Origin: Phoronis australis
Taxonomy: Eukaryota > Phoronida > Phoronidae
Length of the DNA stretch: 64,000 nt
Assembly (NCBI GenBank): GCA_002633005.1
Contig: NMRA01000242.1
Location: 66,322-130,321 of the forward strand
Reading direction: 5' to 3'
Part shown: positions 12,450 to 27,292 of the stretch, piece by piece
How positions within the stretch are numbered: position 1 is the first letter of the stretch
Layout: every line of letters begins with the position of its first letter
The notes under the pieces: model-generated
Database searches by the model: none
What the model saw: the letters and a program-made list of their open reading frames with translations, nothing else
What the model was told of the DNA's origin: nothing
Translations under genes and position numbers: made by a program

Positions 12450-15400
12450 ATAACAATTGTTCTGCTACAAAAAGACTAAAATGGGACGGGCAATGAAACA
12501 GGTCACATTTGTGGCGCCGTACAGCATGATTTGACTTAAAGGGCTCCGAGTTTTAGCTAAAAATAGTTCTTTACACAGTTTTAGCCGGTCCTTTTGCATT
12601 ACATAAAAATCATAAAGTTATTAAGTTAGAGCACGTGCAAAAAATTGCCAAAACACGCTTTTAATACTGCGAGTGAACTTTCTAAAACGATTATGGCGTC
12701 CGTGAAATTAAAATGTAAACATTGCTGTAACGCATGCACAGCCAAAGAAACCAAAGGTTGTAGTTCATAGCAGTCATCGTCTCGTCCGCATTTTTTTCAC
12801 TTGCTTTGTTCAGGCTATGTAGTATTTTAAAGTGTCTCGATATTGTTCTCAAATTTATTACAAATCAGGGTAGAGTTAACAAGCTGTCTCTCGGCGAGAA
12901 AAATCTAGCCAAAATCACGTGAACTCATTGAAAATACACGGCAATATCTGGCGTAATCTGGCGAGATCTTGCTTTTCTGGCAAATTACTTGCATTGTTCA
13001 ACACGACCACAAGTAATTTACGACTGATAAGTCCAATACAAGCATCAAGACTGCCTTTCTTCATGTACTTGAATGACTGAATTCAGACTGGGCGATCCAT
13101 ATGTACGAGTCGATAAATGTTGAGTGGCTCAAAACAGTGCTGTTAACTCTCACTCTATTTTTAATATCAAAAATAGAAGACGTTGGCATGCGCATTTCGA
13201 TGAAGATGTTTGTCTTAAATGAAGGGCGGTCGACTGATACAGAACGTACATGATATTTTATCCTAAAAATGTTTTCCTACCTGCAACGATTTCATCACCT
13301 CTGACAAGTTTTCGTGCTTCATTTCCAACAAAGCTTTTGTATTTCAGGCGTTACTTCTAAAACGTAATATCCTTTAATACAATAAAGCAATGAGCCCTAG
13401 GACTCTAGAGACCATAACCAGAAAAGGATTTTAAAGTGCATTCATTTCTCGTCAGTGTTTACAAACCACCTACTGTCTAATTCATGTCTTGCAAACTCGT
13501 ACTTTTTATAAATACTTTCTTCATGAATATGTTTCGTGCATTATTTCTTTAATTTCATTAACAAAAAATAAATAAGAATACCAAATATTCTACGTAACAT
13601 TCCGACGTCTCATGACACCATAAATTCGAGGAAACCCTCTTGCTGTGCACGTGTGAATCTAGGCCATAAAAACTGTACCCAGCGGAAGGGCGGTTATATT
13701 CCAAAACAACTACGAGCAAAGCTGGGTGAATTTTATTGTCGACCTCCTGTTGTGTGAGACGCGATTCATATAATGATTTCAGCATTAAAGATTGTTGAAT
13801 CTTACGAAACACCGTCTATTATGGTCAGAGCGTGTGTTTATTGACGAGTTAAGTAGCTATAAACGTAACCCACTCATTCCTACGGGGCATCATTGCACGC
13901 AACGATAATGTGGTTATCGATAGTATCAGTAAAAAGCATTTGTTCATTTACGTAATAATGTAATCATTCAATGTATCCCAAATACTATAGATTATGATTA
14001 ATGCGTTAGAACTTATTTTAAACACGGTTAATCTATTTTTTAATCGTCAGTTTTTGTTTAGACCAGCGGCCAAAATTATCTAACTTGCTAGCTAGGAATA
14101 GTCTGGAAATTTCTTTACCAATGTGCATCTTCATTTTTTCTCGATTCCAACGCTACCTTTCTAGCTCTAGACATTAGTGCGATTACGGTAAGACAAAAAT
14201 ATCAAAGATAAGTAACGATATTTCTAACCGAGGTGGGCAAGGTTATCTGAAAATGTGAAGACGTCATGTGATAAAAGATCTGGACATGGTAATTGTTATA
14301 ACGCGTGGACATCAATCTTGCATAGTGCTACGTTAGAACAAATTCTTCTCGTCCACACTATAGAACGATGGTTTTCAAAAGCTTTGTGCTGCACTCGAGC
14401 TCTGTAACAAGCTAACAACTACTCGTAAAAGCTTAAGGAATTTTACGATGCCGTCATCTCGGGCTCTATTTCAGCCCCATGTTCCGACTGAACGCTTATG
14501 AATCCTGCCACCCATTTACAAATCGCTTCATATCACGCTACATAAATATTCTTAATTTGAAACGAGCTCCTGTGAAAAACAGCTCCGCGGCCATGAGTTT
14601 GTCCACGTTGCGTTCCGTCTGCCAAGCTGTCCGAAGCTAATTGGCTGTGCGGACTTTTTATGGCCGTTACAACTGGCGAACGCGTCAACACCAGCAGAAT
14701 TTAGTGGACAATAGCACACAGAATCTAAACATTCTCGCAGTGACACGAGAGTGCCACTTGTTGCTTTGAATCCGTTGATGGGTTACCCTTTTACAACGAT
14801 TGTTCAGGAAAAGTTTTTAAGTCACGTAAGTACGCATTGTTTAATTTTATTTCCAGGCAGTCCGATGTTACTTGAAGTAATTTGTTTGAGTAAATTTTCT
14901 TAAAGAAACAGTAGTTCGTAGGAAAGTACTTGATACGTAAAAGGAACCGTTGTTTTCGTCCGTGACTTTCTTTCCAACTCTTCAGAACGCAAACGACTCT
15001 TTTCAACGCAGCCTGGGCTGGCGTGACTTTGATAAACGAGGGGAACGACGTATGCACCAGTGCAAGCTCAAAATAAACTCTCAGCTCTGCCCTCTGCTTT
15101 TTTGAGGAAGGTTTACACAGTCGGATGTAAACCGGCATACGCGGCTGTTTTCCCATAAAAGTTAACTTATTGTCGACGATGAAACTTCAACGATTGATGT
15201 AATGACAGGGATGTCATCGACCGCGTGTTTAGAGAATGGTAGTCAGGTACAAAACTGAGCGGTGCTTGAAATACCAGACGTTATTATGACTATTGGTCGG
15301 ACCTATGTCCTCTGCGCGAGCAGCGTGTGATCCAGTCTGTAACTGCAATTGTTTTCTTCGTCAGTGGAAGACTTAGTGGGAAATGTAAGCAAGGTACATT

Positions 15401-16858
15401 GATAGATGATTGGAGAAATGGCTATAAGTATGATCTAAATATCGTGGATAAAATGGTGGGCTACGTCTTGTTATAGTGTTGTGTTTGTACTGCTACTGTT
15501 TCACTTGTAGTGTGATGTCATGATTGATAAATTGACTTTGGTGAGAGCACTAAACCAATACGTGGTAATGACGAGTACCACACTATAAGGAGAACATTTG
15601 TTGCTTTAAAGCACGCTCCACAGAAAGAAAATTTAGATAACATTGTCCAATTTAATGGAGGTATGGGAAAATTGGTTAGCTGTATAGATTTCAGGAAGCT
15701 TTGTCAGAAATTCTCAAATGTCAGTCTTCTTTGGCTCGCTAATGAAAATTGTTACCGTTTATGAGCTTGAAAATAACGCAAACAGCTGTAAGACGATACG
15801 GAAACGGCATCTATATTTCCTCATTTGCTGAGTTTTATCTTCAATCCACCGGTTGGTAAGACTGTTCCGCCAATACACAAATCAAGCAATTAAAGCAACG
15901 TGCCCGCAATTTAATACAAGATTTATGAGATCTGTAGCTTTTGTCCCAGCGTCTGCTTGAGTTTACACCTGTCGGCGAGCTCTGGCGTTTTCTATTGGCG
16001 TAACTTTGATGTCTGGGAATGCTAAAACAATTAGGCCGGCTCACCAACGTCACAGTATTATCCCTCTTTATTTCTCCACAGGTCCGGTGGCTGGCCAGTG
16101 ATGGTTCTATTTTTGAGTGTCATCGCACATTTAACAACCCGCAATAAAATGTTCGAAAGAGATCAACAGGGTGTGATGAAGAAGTGAACCGCCTGAGTCA
16201 ACATTTGGAAACGAACTTGACGATTGTAATTCAATTGCGATTAGCTAGTTAACCAGTAGGCGAATTGCGTCAGCAAGACGTTAAAATTCCGCCAGTTACT
16301 TTAATAGGAAGTAATTGTTCGCCGGTGGTCAGTGGACACAAATGGGGATGTGCTGAAGAAAACGTTTAACAGGCAATCGTCTATAGTCCAATAGCCAACT
16401 TCCGGAAAAACAAACTGCCATAAAAATGTTATATAGAGAGAGTAAAATACAACAGAATGTCTATAGCCATAATGGTCACACAGAAACCAATTGATACAAA
16501 CGGAAGAGTACGCCTATTCAACGCAAAAGCATTGGAAACAAATGTTCCAGCGGTTGGATTAATTTAGCGAGGATGCGAATCACATTTGGCTTATTGTGTG
16601 AAAGAAAGGATATATATGAACCACGCATTCGTATTCATTCGTGCTAGAGAACCCCGACAGCTTGGAATAAAAGGATAAAAAGTGTTCTGTAAACCGAACA
16701 CAGTACAACGTGCTTACTAGTTTCTAAATGGGAATTTATCCCACGAAATAATTTTCGGCGAGGTCTCACCAACACACCACGTGTTTACCCGAGGCGTGAA
16801 AAAAATCATAAGTCATTACAGAAAACTGGAATCTATTACGAAAGGTGTTTTATGGTGT

Positions 16859-16868
16859 TTATATATAG
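16859..16868 (+). promoter_or_regulatory. possible wnt11 TATA box
   Basis: ttatatatag lies about 150 bp before the wnt11 start codon, which would place transcription start near 16,890 and give a 5' UTR of about 130 nt. A second TATA-like string (ggatatatatg) lies near 16,608. Sequence pattern only. Confidence 0.25.
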
Positions 16869-17019
16869 CTATTAGTTACTGACCAAGCGATTCACTGAAA
16901 GGACTTTGCTTCAGGACGAATCAAGCTGTGAAACAACGAAGAGGGGTTGTAATTTTACCAGTGATCTTACAAGTTACCGCAAGCGTTATGGTTGTACTGG
17001 AGAAGTGTTTCGACTAAAG

Positions 17020-17096
17020 ATGTCCGTAGGGGTCTTTCTGTCGCTTATATTCCTTGTCCTCGGCAACATTGAACATAGCTTCGCCATAGGATGGAT
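17020..17096 (+). CDS. wnt11: wnt11 coding exon 1 (signal peptide)
   Basis: The ATG at 17020 starts MSVGVFLSLIFLVLGNIEHS. Donor gtgagt is at 17097, phase 2. The upstream frame is open but contains no ATG, so this is the only methionine start. Confidence 0.9.
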
Positions 17097-20000
17097 GTGA
17101 GTATTATGTCTTTGTCATGTAGTCTAATTTAAATTCGATATTCTGCTGTGATTTTAACGAGATTTAATGTTCCGTGCAAAACGCAGCATATTAATTTTGT
17201 GAGGTAAGCTAAAACATTTAACCAACACAACTGTGACGTGTAATCTTTTCTTTGGCTTGTCATTGATTTATTCATCTTGGCAAAACTACTGGTGGGAAAC
17301 TGCATGACGGATTGGGACCAGTGGCTTTGTCACTGGACAGATATGGGTTGCTTAGCCCCTCGTTCTGAGCGGTAAACAAATACGGCCTTCTGCCCATTCA
17401 CCCTTTCCCTGGTTCCACGCCTCAGACGGTTTTCTGATTTCCTAGTGCATTCTGGCATTTGAAAGTTGTTATTGGTTCAATTTATAGCGTTTATAAGGGA
17501 TTATATAGATCTTCCTCCAGCGGTGTTCCTGGATAGACCAGATTATTTTGGCAGAATGCAAATGAACTGTTTGTGGCTTTGAATATTAACTCGTGTTTCC
17601 TGCGACTGCATCGAAGCTTGTTGAGTATTTGAATTGCGCTGAATGTTGTTCGCAGAAATTAAAGAATTTCTCATTTACTCTTACATTTTTTGTCAGACGA
17701 AGGAAAACTAACGAAAGACTAAAGTGAACTTCATAACAAACCATTATTGTGTCCTGAACTCAGTTAATGATATAAGTCAATTTCGTAAGAATTACCTACT
17801 GGAACATGAATTTTGTTAAAGTCTTGAATGCTGTGCTCGAGTACGTTATGGATTATGGGTTTCTAGTCCAAGTCTACATTTAATTGATGATGCCAAAGTT
17901 TGAGCTACAAACCGGAGAACACTCGAGATTTGGAGTTCACACTCGAACTTATAAATTTAGGTTACTGCTAGGGTCATCACGAGCAAATTAGCATTAAATG
18001 GTCATCCAAGTAAACCACAATGTACTCGAGCACAGAATAATGGTGATCTAGAGTTTGCACAATAATAACACTGAAATATCATTAATAATTAGATTCCAAG
18101 TTCAAAGATTAGACCCTCAGGGGTCTTCTTGATACTTGAAGTGTTCGCATTCTCTTCCGTCGTTGTCTTTACTTCTTCGTTATGTTTTTGTTTTGATTAT
18201 TTTGCCCCGATGTTGAGTACACTCCCCTCCCGCGACGCAGCCGACCAAATGGGTCAGGTTTTATTTATACACGGCCGTTCTCATATATTCAGATATTGAT
18301 GGCTACCGTTGGGAAACGCTGACAACAGCTTGTGGCTCTGTGACAGATCTTTTGAAAATGTAATAGCCTTTCATTTAGCATATTTCAGGTCTGCATTCAT
18401 ATTTCTAAATTAGTTTTGCAATGCAACCATGGATATTCATACTCGTTGCTGTTATATCAGGTATTTCCAATTAGTCTTCGTACATATTTAGCGTCACAAT
18501 TCTCTTAAATAATGCAATCCATCAAAACAACCGTCTAATCTAACAAGAGCAAAGTACAAAGCTAATTCCAAGAATCAGTGAAGAGGTTCGCTCTAGATCG
18601 TTCGCCATCTTTGTCGCGTCAAGCAATTCACCCTAAACTCGAGACGATATCCTTCATCAGCAGTGTCCAATATTTGCCCAGTTGACGACAGCCATTTAGG
18701 TTAATTGAATACGGTTAAAAGTTGAACAACTTTTTTCTAAAAGGGCTTAGTGATCGCCTGAAGCAATGGAAGGAAGGGTTGACTAATTTTAAATTAGAGT
18801 ACTTTAAGTCTTGAGTGACTAAAGCTTGTGACGAGTGGATTTGAAATATATAGCAGGAACTCAATACCGCCCCACTTTTTATCTTGTTTATCAACAATAG
18901 GACCCAGGGTCGAGATCTTGCGACTTATTCTGAAGGAAACAGATGTCTTTGGGTGTTCAGTGAACTGCGTATTAGAGATCTGATATCGTTGGTCTACGAT
19001 TTACACAAGATAACAAAATACTTAGTTTATTAACATACATTAGTATTCATTCATTTTCATAATTATACTCCGTTTGCTTGCACAAAAATTTGGAGATTAA
19101 GTTGATTTTATTAAAACTTTATTATCATTTCGTTAAACGACAAAAAGTGCAAGTGGTAATTTCTCAGGACTTCAGAAATATTTTCTCAAAGTTTTCAGGG
19201 AGATAATTTAGTAAGTGAGCTCGTTCAGAACATCGTATTTTGTACAGTGGGAGGTTATGCTGTTAGTTGTATCTTTTGGTGTTTTGTCTCTCCTTGTCTG
19301 AAGACAAATGAAAGATCACTCCCCTGAACCACGTGATGTCAATTAACGGCAACTACAATTAGTTCTCTATAAGCCAGACTGACCTGACTCTGTTCTCTTT
19401 TTCTCTGGTTCTTTCCCAGGCGAAAAGCAGTCGACCTAAAGGCTATTGTCAAACACATTTGGACAAATCTTTTAAACTGTATGTAACATATGTGATATGC
19501 ATGGCCAGTAAGTCGTGCCAAACGGTTGTCTGAGTTGGATTCAAAGTAAGTGCAATGATTAAACAAATTTTTTTTACCCAGTTTCTAAAAGGTTTGTTGT
19601 GATTTAGCCAAAAAACTGCCTGAGTTTCTTAACCTTTTGTCGGATTGAACAAATAGCAATGTTGCGGGTTGTGGTTTGAAATGTGATATATTGTTCGTGA
19701 TTTATCTCTCGTCTCGGAGCAAACATGTACATCGAGGCATCCCAACAACCGTGTGCACGCGCGTAGGTTTCGAAATCAAATACCTTTTACGTTAAGGGGT
19801 CCCTTTCCGGAGGGGCTATTACCATATGCCCCTTATACATCCGGCACTGCCAACTATTCAAGTGAGGAAGTAAATTAAATTTCAAATTGAACAGCAAGAC
19901 ACAAAATATTTTCAAGCATAGCACCGCGGCATCGAAACATGCGACCCAAACATGTAAAAACGTTGTAATTGATAACAACTTACCGGAATCGAAAGGATGG

Positions 20001-23000
20001 AAGGGAGTTCGACAAACTTGAAGACTGCTGTGAATAATATCTAAGTCTTTACTTACAGCTCTTTAATTATAACCACCTACCACTTTAATAAACAATAATT
20101 CGCATTAAGCAATTTCTGACTTTTTTGAGATAGGGTCCCTAAAGCTCTCATTTCCCGTGCGCTGTCCCTGGTTACGTGTCAAGCTCTGAGAGCATGATTT
20201 CGGGAAAAGACTAAAATTCATTACTTTGAAATATGTACTGATGAAAAATATTTTGCAACTGAATAATAATAATTTGCCGGAACCTCGCAAGGAGCTCTGT
20301 GTGCGTATTTAGTATTTATATTGGGTTGCTATGTAACGCCTCATTATGTCAAGGTTTTCTTGGCAACACTATTTCATTAACGCTAAAGAGCGATGTCCAA
20401 TCACGCCTATGGTGTTCAAGGGGGTCAAAACTGCTGACGGGGGTAAAGTGGTGGCAATTTAGGATGACCAGAGAGCGAAAAGATGGGTCACCTGTGGGCG
20501 GTGTTTGACGAAATCGAATTTGTCGGTGCCCACCAACAATTTTTACCTTCCTGCAGGCCTGTTTACGTAAACACATACATTTGGGTATCGGTGATGAACG
20601 CCTCACTGGATAGCTATACAAATATTTTGATTGGTGGCTGAACTAGCTTGTAAATACTGTCACCATGTTCAGGCCACTTATCTGCTAGTAAATGGGTGCA
20701 AATTAAAAATGTCTGAATAGTTTAATTCATAAACGGTACATTTGTTTCAAGTGAGTGTTAAGATACTGTGGCACTTTTGTTTTGAAAGTGGCGTCCTCAA
20801 AGTTTTCCATTATTTTCTTAGTCAAAGTTCTTAAAGGAATATTTTTCGTTTTACGGCCGAAAATCGCATTTTTGTGATTATTGTTAGATTGAACAGACTA
20901 CTGGAAGTTAATACCTTTGGTCAGAGCTATAAAACAACAAAACCTGTTGTATTCGTGTGATTGTATTGCAATCTGCCAATTCTTGCTTTTTTGCCTGACA
21001 TTAGCTGAAATCGAGACTGGTAATTTTACTCTTAAATACTCTGCCATTTATCGAGCGGGGTTTAGTTTCGCCAACAGAGCCTTAGACTGCGACCGGTTGC
21101 AAGTTCGATTCTGCACTGGAGATGATCTCTGAAAATCACCATTCTCGTCGCCAATAATTTCCCTTTAATTTCGTTTATTTGTATTGTCATCTTCTCATTC
21201 TACAAAAAAAAAATATCAAAAGTTTTCAGATCACCCGTATCCCCGTGAAATTGTCAACTGTTTGCTAGTCAGTTTTTCACTCTAGTATCATGGAACAGGT
21301 AAAATTGGTTTGATCGTATTTCACAATTCAGTGTTTTGAATCCACCCATGACGTAACTGCACGCGACTGTGTGAGGTGTTTCACTGATAGATAATAAGAG
21401 TGCGCAATTTACCCACGTAAATCAAGGACTCGTCTACAAACTATTAATAAGACATAAACGAGGTGACTGGGCAAATTTGACGCGGCTGTTTATAGCTTTC
21501 TATCTCTCAGGAAGAAATAAAGACCAATAAAAGAAAAAGAAGGGATAAACTTGTGTCAATAAGACACATTCCAGAGACTTGACAGGAGTAATTGTTGACT
21601 ACTGCACATGCTTGGCGTTACATGACGAATTCTAGGAACTTTAATATGCGTGGCAAGAATACTGTGGTTGGTTAATTTTAGGATATTTTGTATGTCTAAA
21701 ATAAAATAGAACTAAAAACAAACAAGGCATGAAAAAACAAATACCAAGTAATTGTTCAATGATTTTTGATGTAAAGTGTAATTTATTTCCCATCTGCTCT
21801 ATTTAATTGAAATGATCAATTCGTGAAAGAAATGGCCCCCGACTTTTCATCACTGAAGTTACATCAGTGAGAGAGAGACAAAAAGACGACAGGTGTCAGT
21901 GTACCACGTATGACGACATTTTTCGCTTTTCTTTTCTTGAAACTTGTTACGTTTGGAAACCGATCGTCTTGCAATGTTTCAAACAGCGTAGATCTATTCT
22001 TTAGCTGTATGTCTTTTAATGAAATCAAAGGCGATGTTCCGTGTAAAAAAGGTATTTCGTATCAGTTTCCAATTAACCCGTCCGTTCTTTTATCTACCGA
22101 ATCCTATTACTTTGGTGTAACGACGTTGTAATGAGCCGTCAATGTCTATTTTTGAACAAGGGGTTGTTTAATTGTCTAAATGATTTTTAAAGGTTTCGTA
22201 GAAGGCTCGTGAGAATTATCTGTTGCTGTTAGAGATATCTTAAGGGTACCCTTTCCGCTTCTTTTTATTATAAAAGTTCAAAAAGGGTTTTGGCCACAAA
22301 CCAATCTAATTGAAACATATAACTCTAATATGCTATTTCAACAGGTTGTCAAAAGCCCTCAAAATTACAATAATCAATTTTCAGATATTTTTTGAATTTT
22401 CGGTGGTGTATCAACAAAAAGGACTCCTCAACTGAAGGCACTGAAATTCATTTTTTTGTAAATTATTGTCGGTAAAAACGCAAATATATAGAACTGTTTC
22501 CATTTAGTAAGGTCTCTCCATTGATGACTCATTCTCTGTTCTGGTCAAGATTCTACTTCTTCTTCTCCAGCGATCCCGGCCATAAAAGAAAGACTCACAC
22601 TTCATTGACTCTCATTTTGTGTCCCACTATCGTTGTGAGTTGATTCCACTGCACTTGAGTTACTCGTGACAGTCAGAAATTGACAACTGAACTTTACATC
22701 GGCTTTTGTTTTTCAGTTTATCCGTATAATTGTGTACCGTGTCCAGAACAGCGAATGTAAGGCTGCTGTTACATAAATCGGACATGTTTATGAGTTATAA
22801 AGCAATTATTTCCTTGGTGCTCGACTTCTGTTTAACTTGACTTGTATTAATGGCTGTAAATCTATCGGGAAATAGATAAAACACTGACATCTCGGTGCAG
22901 GACCAGTGATATATGCCGGACTTGAGACTTGACTGTTGAAAAGTAGGTTGCCATAAATCGTTTCGACATGGTTACAGCTACGACAAGAGTATTAAAAGAT

Positions 23001-26000
23001 TTCCAACTTCTTATTTAAAGGGCCATTTTGATTTTCTGAAAGTGATTGAAAAGCGTTAGCTCGTAGCTTTGTTCACGAAGTATGTACTGGATTTCCACAT
23101 GGGTGCTAAGCGTTTGTGGTGAAGTCGCCGCGAAATAACCCTACTTTCTAGATTTGTTCACGGGCAGCCACACGTAGAGTACATTGTCGTTGAAACGACG
23201 AAAAAAGAACAAATAAACTTTTGTGTTCTTACTCCTCTACCTAGAACGGTTTTATGAAAAAATTCAGTTTAGTGCCAGTGTCCGTCGTGCAGTATTTGTT
23301 ACAAGAAGGTTCTCGATCTTATGTTGTTACAAAATTAAATTTGTCAAGTTGTAATTGTTTTATAGCAACGGCCTTTTGTATTTGTGCAGCGTAAGTCTGC
23401 GCTTCACTCAAAACATGTTCTTCTTGTTTATCCACGTGTAGGCTATTCGCGTGTATTGTAGCGAGCAATCCTGTAGTATCCAGTGTCCACTAATTTCTTC
23501 ACATTGTCCCGGAGTGGCAAAAGAAAATGCTGTGATAAAATGCGAGTGAGAACTCATGCAAGCGTCGGCGTCAAACGGCGTTGTGGCATGTACAGTGCGA
23601 TTCAAGCCAAAATCATTAAGCTTTATTATCAAAGAAAACTGAGACGAAGGAATAATAAGAAATGATTTTCCCATTCCCGGTTCACATCATGCCGTTACGG
23701 ACTGCAATACACACTAATACCTACAGCCTGGAGTCTAACCCAACACCTTTTGTCGAGACATGTGTCCTAACTTTTGCGCTTTCGGTCTTCCATGACGCTT
23801 TGAGTCATAATTCACGGCATCACGTGTCTGGTGGACGAACTGCTCTTGGAGGCGATTGATTTTGACAAATGTGTCAACTGGAAAATAGATCTGCGTTAAA
23901 CTGTAATAAAATGCAATGAAGTGGCACTTATTGAAATATTTGGATAAAACAGCTAATCTTAGAAAGTCACGTTTCTCCTGAATACTAAATTAAAGGTCTT
24001 GGTCAAATTGGAAAGCCTAACGTTTTCTTCCAATAATCAAATGAAAATTCTACATGGATTATATAAAATCAGAATGAAGTTAATTTCAGCATTCAAAGTT
24101 CGACTTCTGAGAGTCACAAAGTCTTGTAAGACGAAACCACGTGACTAGCTGCGGCCAACAGTGAGTTAGATTTGACTCAAATTGGTACAGACATGATACA
24201 TGGCGGAAGGTAAAGAATGGAAGTGTTTAACAGCAGGCCTATCGCAGCACTAAATTAGCTAAATTATTAGCACGCGAAGAGTGTCGCGGTGAAAAAATAA
24301 CAATTTATCCGTTTAGGCAGTTTTCTCTCTTTAGTTATCAGTCAGCTACCTCTACTGTCGTATGGTTACGCAGTCCACCATAGCGACGCCATCTTTCTTA
24401 GTCAGAAACAAAAGTAATCTTTAAATTTGATGAAAAAATGTAAATATTTTCAATTAAGTCGTCTCGTTGCTCAATCACCGCTTAAGTCCATTTCTATTAT
24501 GCTGAATATCTATGGTGACTTCCTTGGCTTTCAAACTACTTTGATATATTCTTAAATATAATTTTAAAAAATACAACATTTTAATAGTATTTTCTAATAT
24601 AAAGTATAATTATTGATCCATATATTTATATATATACAATCATTTACTTACAGACAGACATACATGCATGCATACATACATACATTCATATATACTAGTA
24701 TATACAAGTTACGTTATCAAATGTATTTCGAAAATGAGACGTGACAAACAATGCCTAAAAACAGTCCCGTTTTCTTGTTGGAGAAAAAATGTAATTTTAG
24801 CAGCTTCTATGGTCAAATTGGCCACATATCTGAAGGTCATATCATTTTAAGCCTCAAAAAATACTTTTTGCATCTCCATCCAACAAGCGGAACCAAGCAC
24901 CAATGCAAAACTTTACTAGCGGTATGAGAAATTGTCGGTAATTTCGGCTCTTGCGAACTTTATTTCCCTTCTAGTCGAACTCTTGTGGTGTTACTCATGA
25001 CGAAGACTTCAGGAATGTTCGAGGAGTGCGCAACCAATTATTGAATGTTATTCGTGGAAGCCAACTTTTTAATGTCAAGTTCATAAATACCAGAAATTAT
25101 AGTAATGTACCTATAAATTGTTTTGAATTCAAGTAACAGGGCAATTAAAAGTTGAGCGAATACACCATCAATATTTGATCATGATTAATGCCTTAGTCAC
25201 ATATACAGCGACGTTCAGCCGATTCCGCAGAGGCTTTCACGATGTCGAGCTTTTATCGGATCAGAAGTAGCGATTGAGGATTCTTGACGTCAACGACCGG
25301 CCGGCGTTCCCAATAATGTCTCGATAACCATCAGACTGCTGTCCGGTTTTGACTATTTTTTTTACCCCAAAATCATGGGATCGACTTCAGAAGCTTTATA
25401 CGACCAAAGCATAATGAAGGTATACTGGTGCAGAGGATAAAGACTGTTACAGAGGGCAGCACGCTGAAAGAAAGTTGCAAAATTAAAACCGATTGTCAAC
25501 AACTTTGTCAAAGCGAGCTGAAGCTTTCGCTATAAGCGAACGTTCAGAGCGCGTGCTAGCGCTCTAGAAATTTTTAGATTTCGTTGGAAAACGCGGAAGT
25601 CTGTTTGGACGTTACTTTAAATTCGGTGACATTCTTTATCAGTTCGTTCGGCCCACACTCCCTTAAAGGCGTTCGTCGATACATTCAGATCTTCGAAACA
25701 AAGTAATGCTCTGTAGACATTCGCTCATCCTTAAAAGTCTGATTCGAGTTCAACAATTCCTTACAAAATCTGTTTAATCGCAAAGCGTGACTAACGGTTC
25801 GGGTGAGTCTATGGACGACAATGGGAAGGCCGCTCGTCGCGAAACACTTAGTACAGTAACTTTGTGACACATTAAGGACTGAGCTTTATTTGAGTAATGC
25901 TTTTATCTTTCTGGAGAGGTACAAATTGTACAATTGTGAAATCACCAAAACATGGTATTGTCTCCTTATAAATATTACAAAGCATCAACATTGTCCGCAA

Positions 26001-27256
26001 ACTTTGCTTTTCGTCATATCTGGTTCTGCTGCTGCATCAGCGTCTAGTAACGTTTGAGTTTCACCAGGCTTCTCATAATAGATGTGGCCACCCATTACGA
26101 GGTCAAGTAATTCACATTTTACTTCAACGGTTATTTCCACAAGGTGGTTTCTGTTTTCAGATTTAGCAATATCACTCATAGTTATGACAGGAACTTCATT
26201 AATTCGGAACACGATACCTATATGCAAAGCGTTTTGGGATACATTCTTGTCGTATTACTTTTCTGATATTTTAGAGTGTCCTTAATAACATTCTGTCTAT
26301 GATACCCATCGCGACATCGCGATGATCGTCCCGCTGTCTTCTCTCTATTGTCAATTTCGATGGCACAATTAACGCCGCTCTTGTCAGCAACATTTTCAAG
26401 TTCAGAGGCATTATCGGCAATTTAAGTATTTAAGGTGAGTTCCAAGACGCATTTGAAACCACGACCTCAGCAGTTAGCTCAACACTTTCCTACTAAAATT
26501 AAAAGCCACTAGGGCGACTGTTTTAAGAATATTTAACTGTTAAAGAGACATGGAACGCAAAAGCTCGTCTAAAATATCTTTTAAACAATTTCTGACGAAA
26601 GTACCATCTCGCAACATCTAGTACAGAGTAATTCACTTTCCCCTGTGAGGAAATTTTCAAAAGAAATCACAAAATTCACAACTTTTGAAGTACGCGCAAG
26701 GACAAACTCTGTTTACCACAGAATTTCACATTTTCCATGTAAGGGAAATGTCCTAAGTCTGTGTCTTGCCATATCAAATAAGGAGACCTCCTTTGTCCTG
26801 TGGGAGAAAAAATCGACGAAGTGGCGAATTTGAAACTAAGGGGAAATGCTTTAATATCAATTTAAAATTAAAAATTTTTACATACAATCCCCAAAAATGC
26901 TTGGTGAGGGGGTTGAATTCTATTTCCATTGCAGAGAACCACTTTCAATATTGAAATTTAGTCTGTTTATCGCGTTCCATTGGCTTCTTTAAGGTCACCG
27001 GCTTTGAGTTCAGTTAATTCAACCGAAAGGTGGAAGCCAACATTGGAAATCTGTGATTTCTAATTTAATCACAAAAATACAACGGTCTTTACTGAAACAG
27101 CTCCGATCAAAGTTAACAACTTCGACAAGTGTGTCCTACACGATAATAATCCCAAAATACATTTTCGGCCTGAAGCCGAATATGTCCCTTTAACCACTTT
27201 CATCGTCGTCATTAGCTGTTATCACCTTCGTCATCACCACCGTCGTCGTAGCCGTG

Positions 27257-27292
<36 letters not shown>

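Larger units (their letters stand above)
7834..16858. other. 9-kb intergenic region
   Basis: Between the BAR-like gene and wnt11. It holds the two inverted-repeat elements listed separately and otherwise AT-rich sequence without defensible exons. AATAAA at 8669 could end the upstream gene. Wnt11 regulatory elements are likely here but cannot be identified by eye. Confidence 0.5.

Noticed and set aside
16906-17019. N-terminal extension of Wnt11
   Set aside because: The frame is open but has no ATG; the signal peptide begins at the ATG at 17020 and matches Wnt11 layout.
20299-20621. Overlapping plus and minus frames of 69 and 90 codons
   Set aside because: Mutually overlapping, no splice sites in phase with Wnt11, no recognised motif.
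21080-21130. B-box-like gcaagttcgattctgcac, possible tRNA or SINE
   Set aside because: No convincing A box at the right distance.
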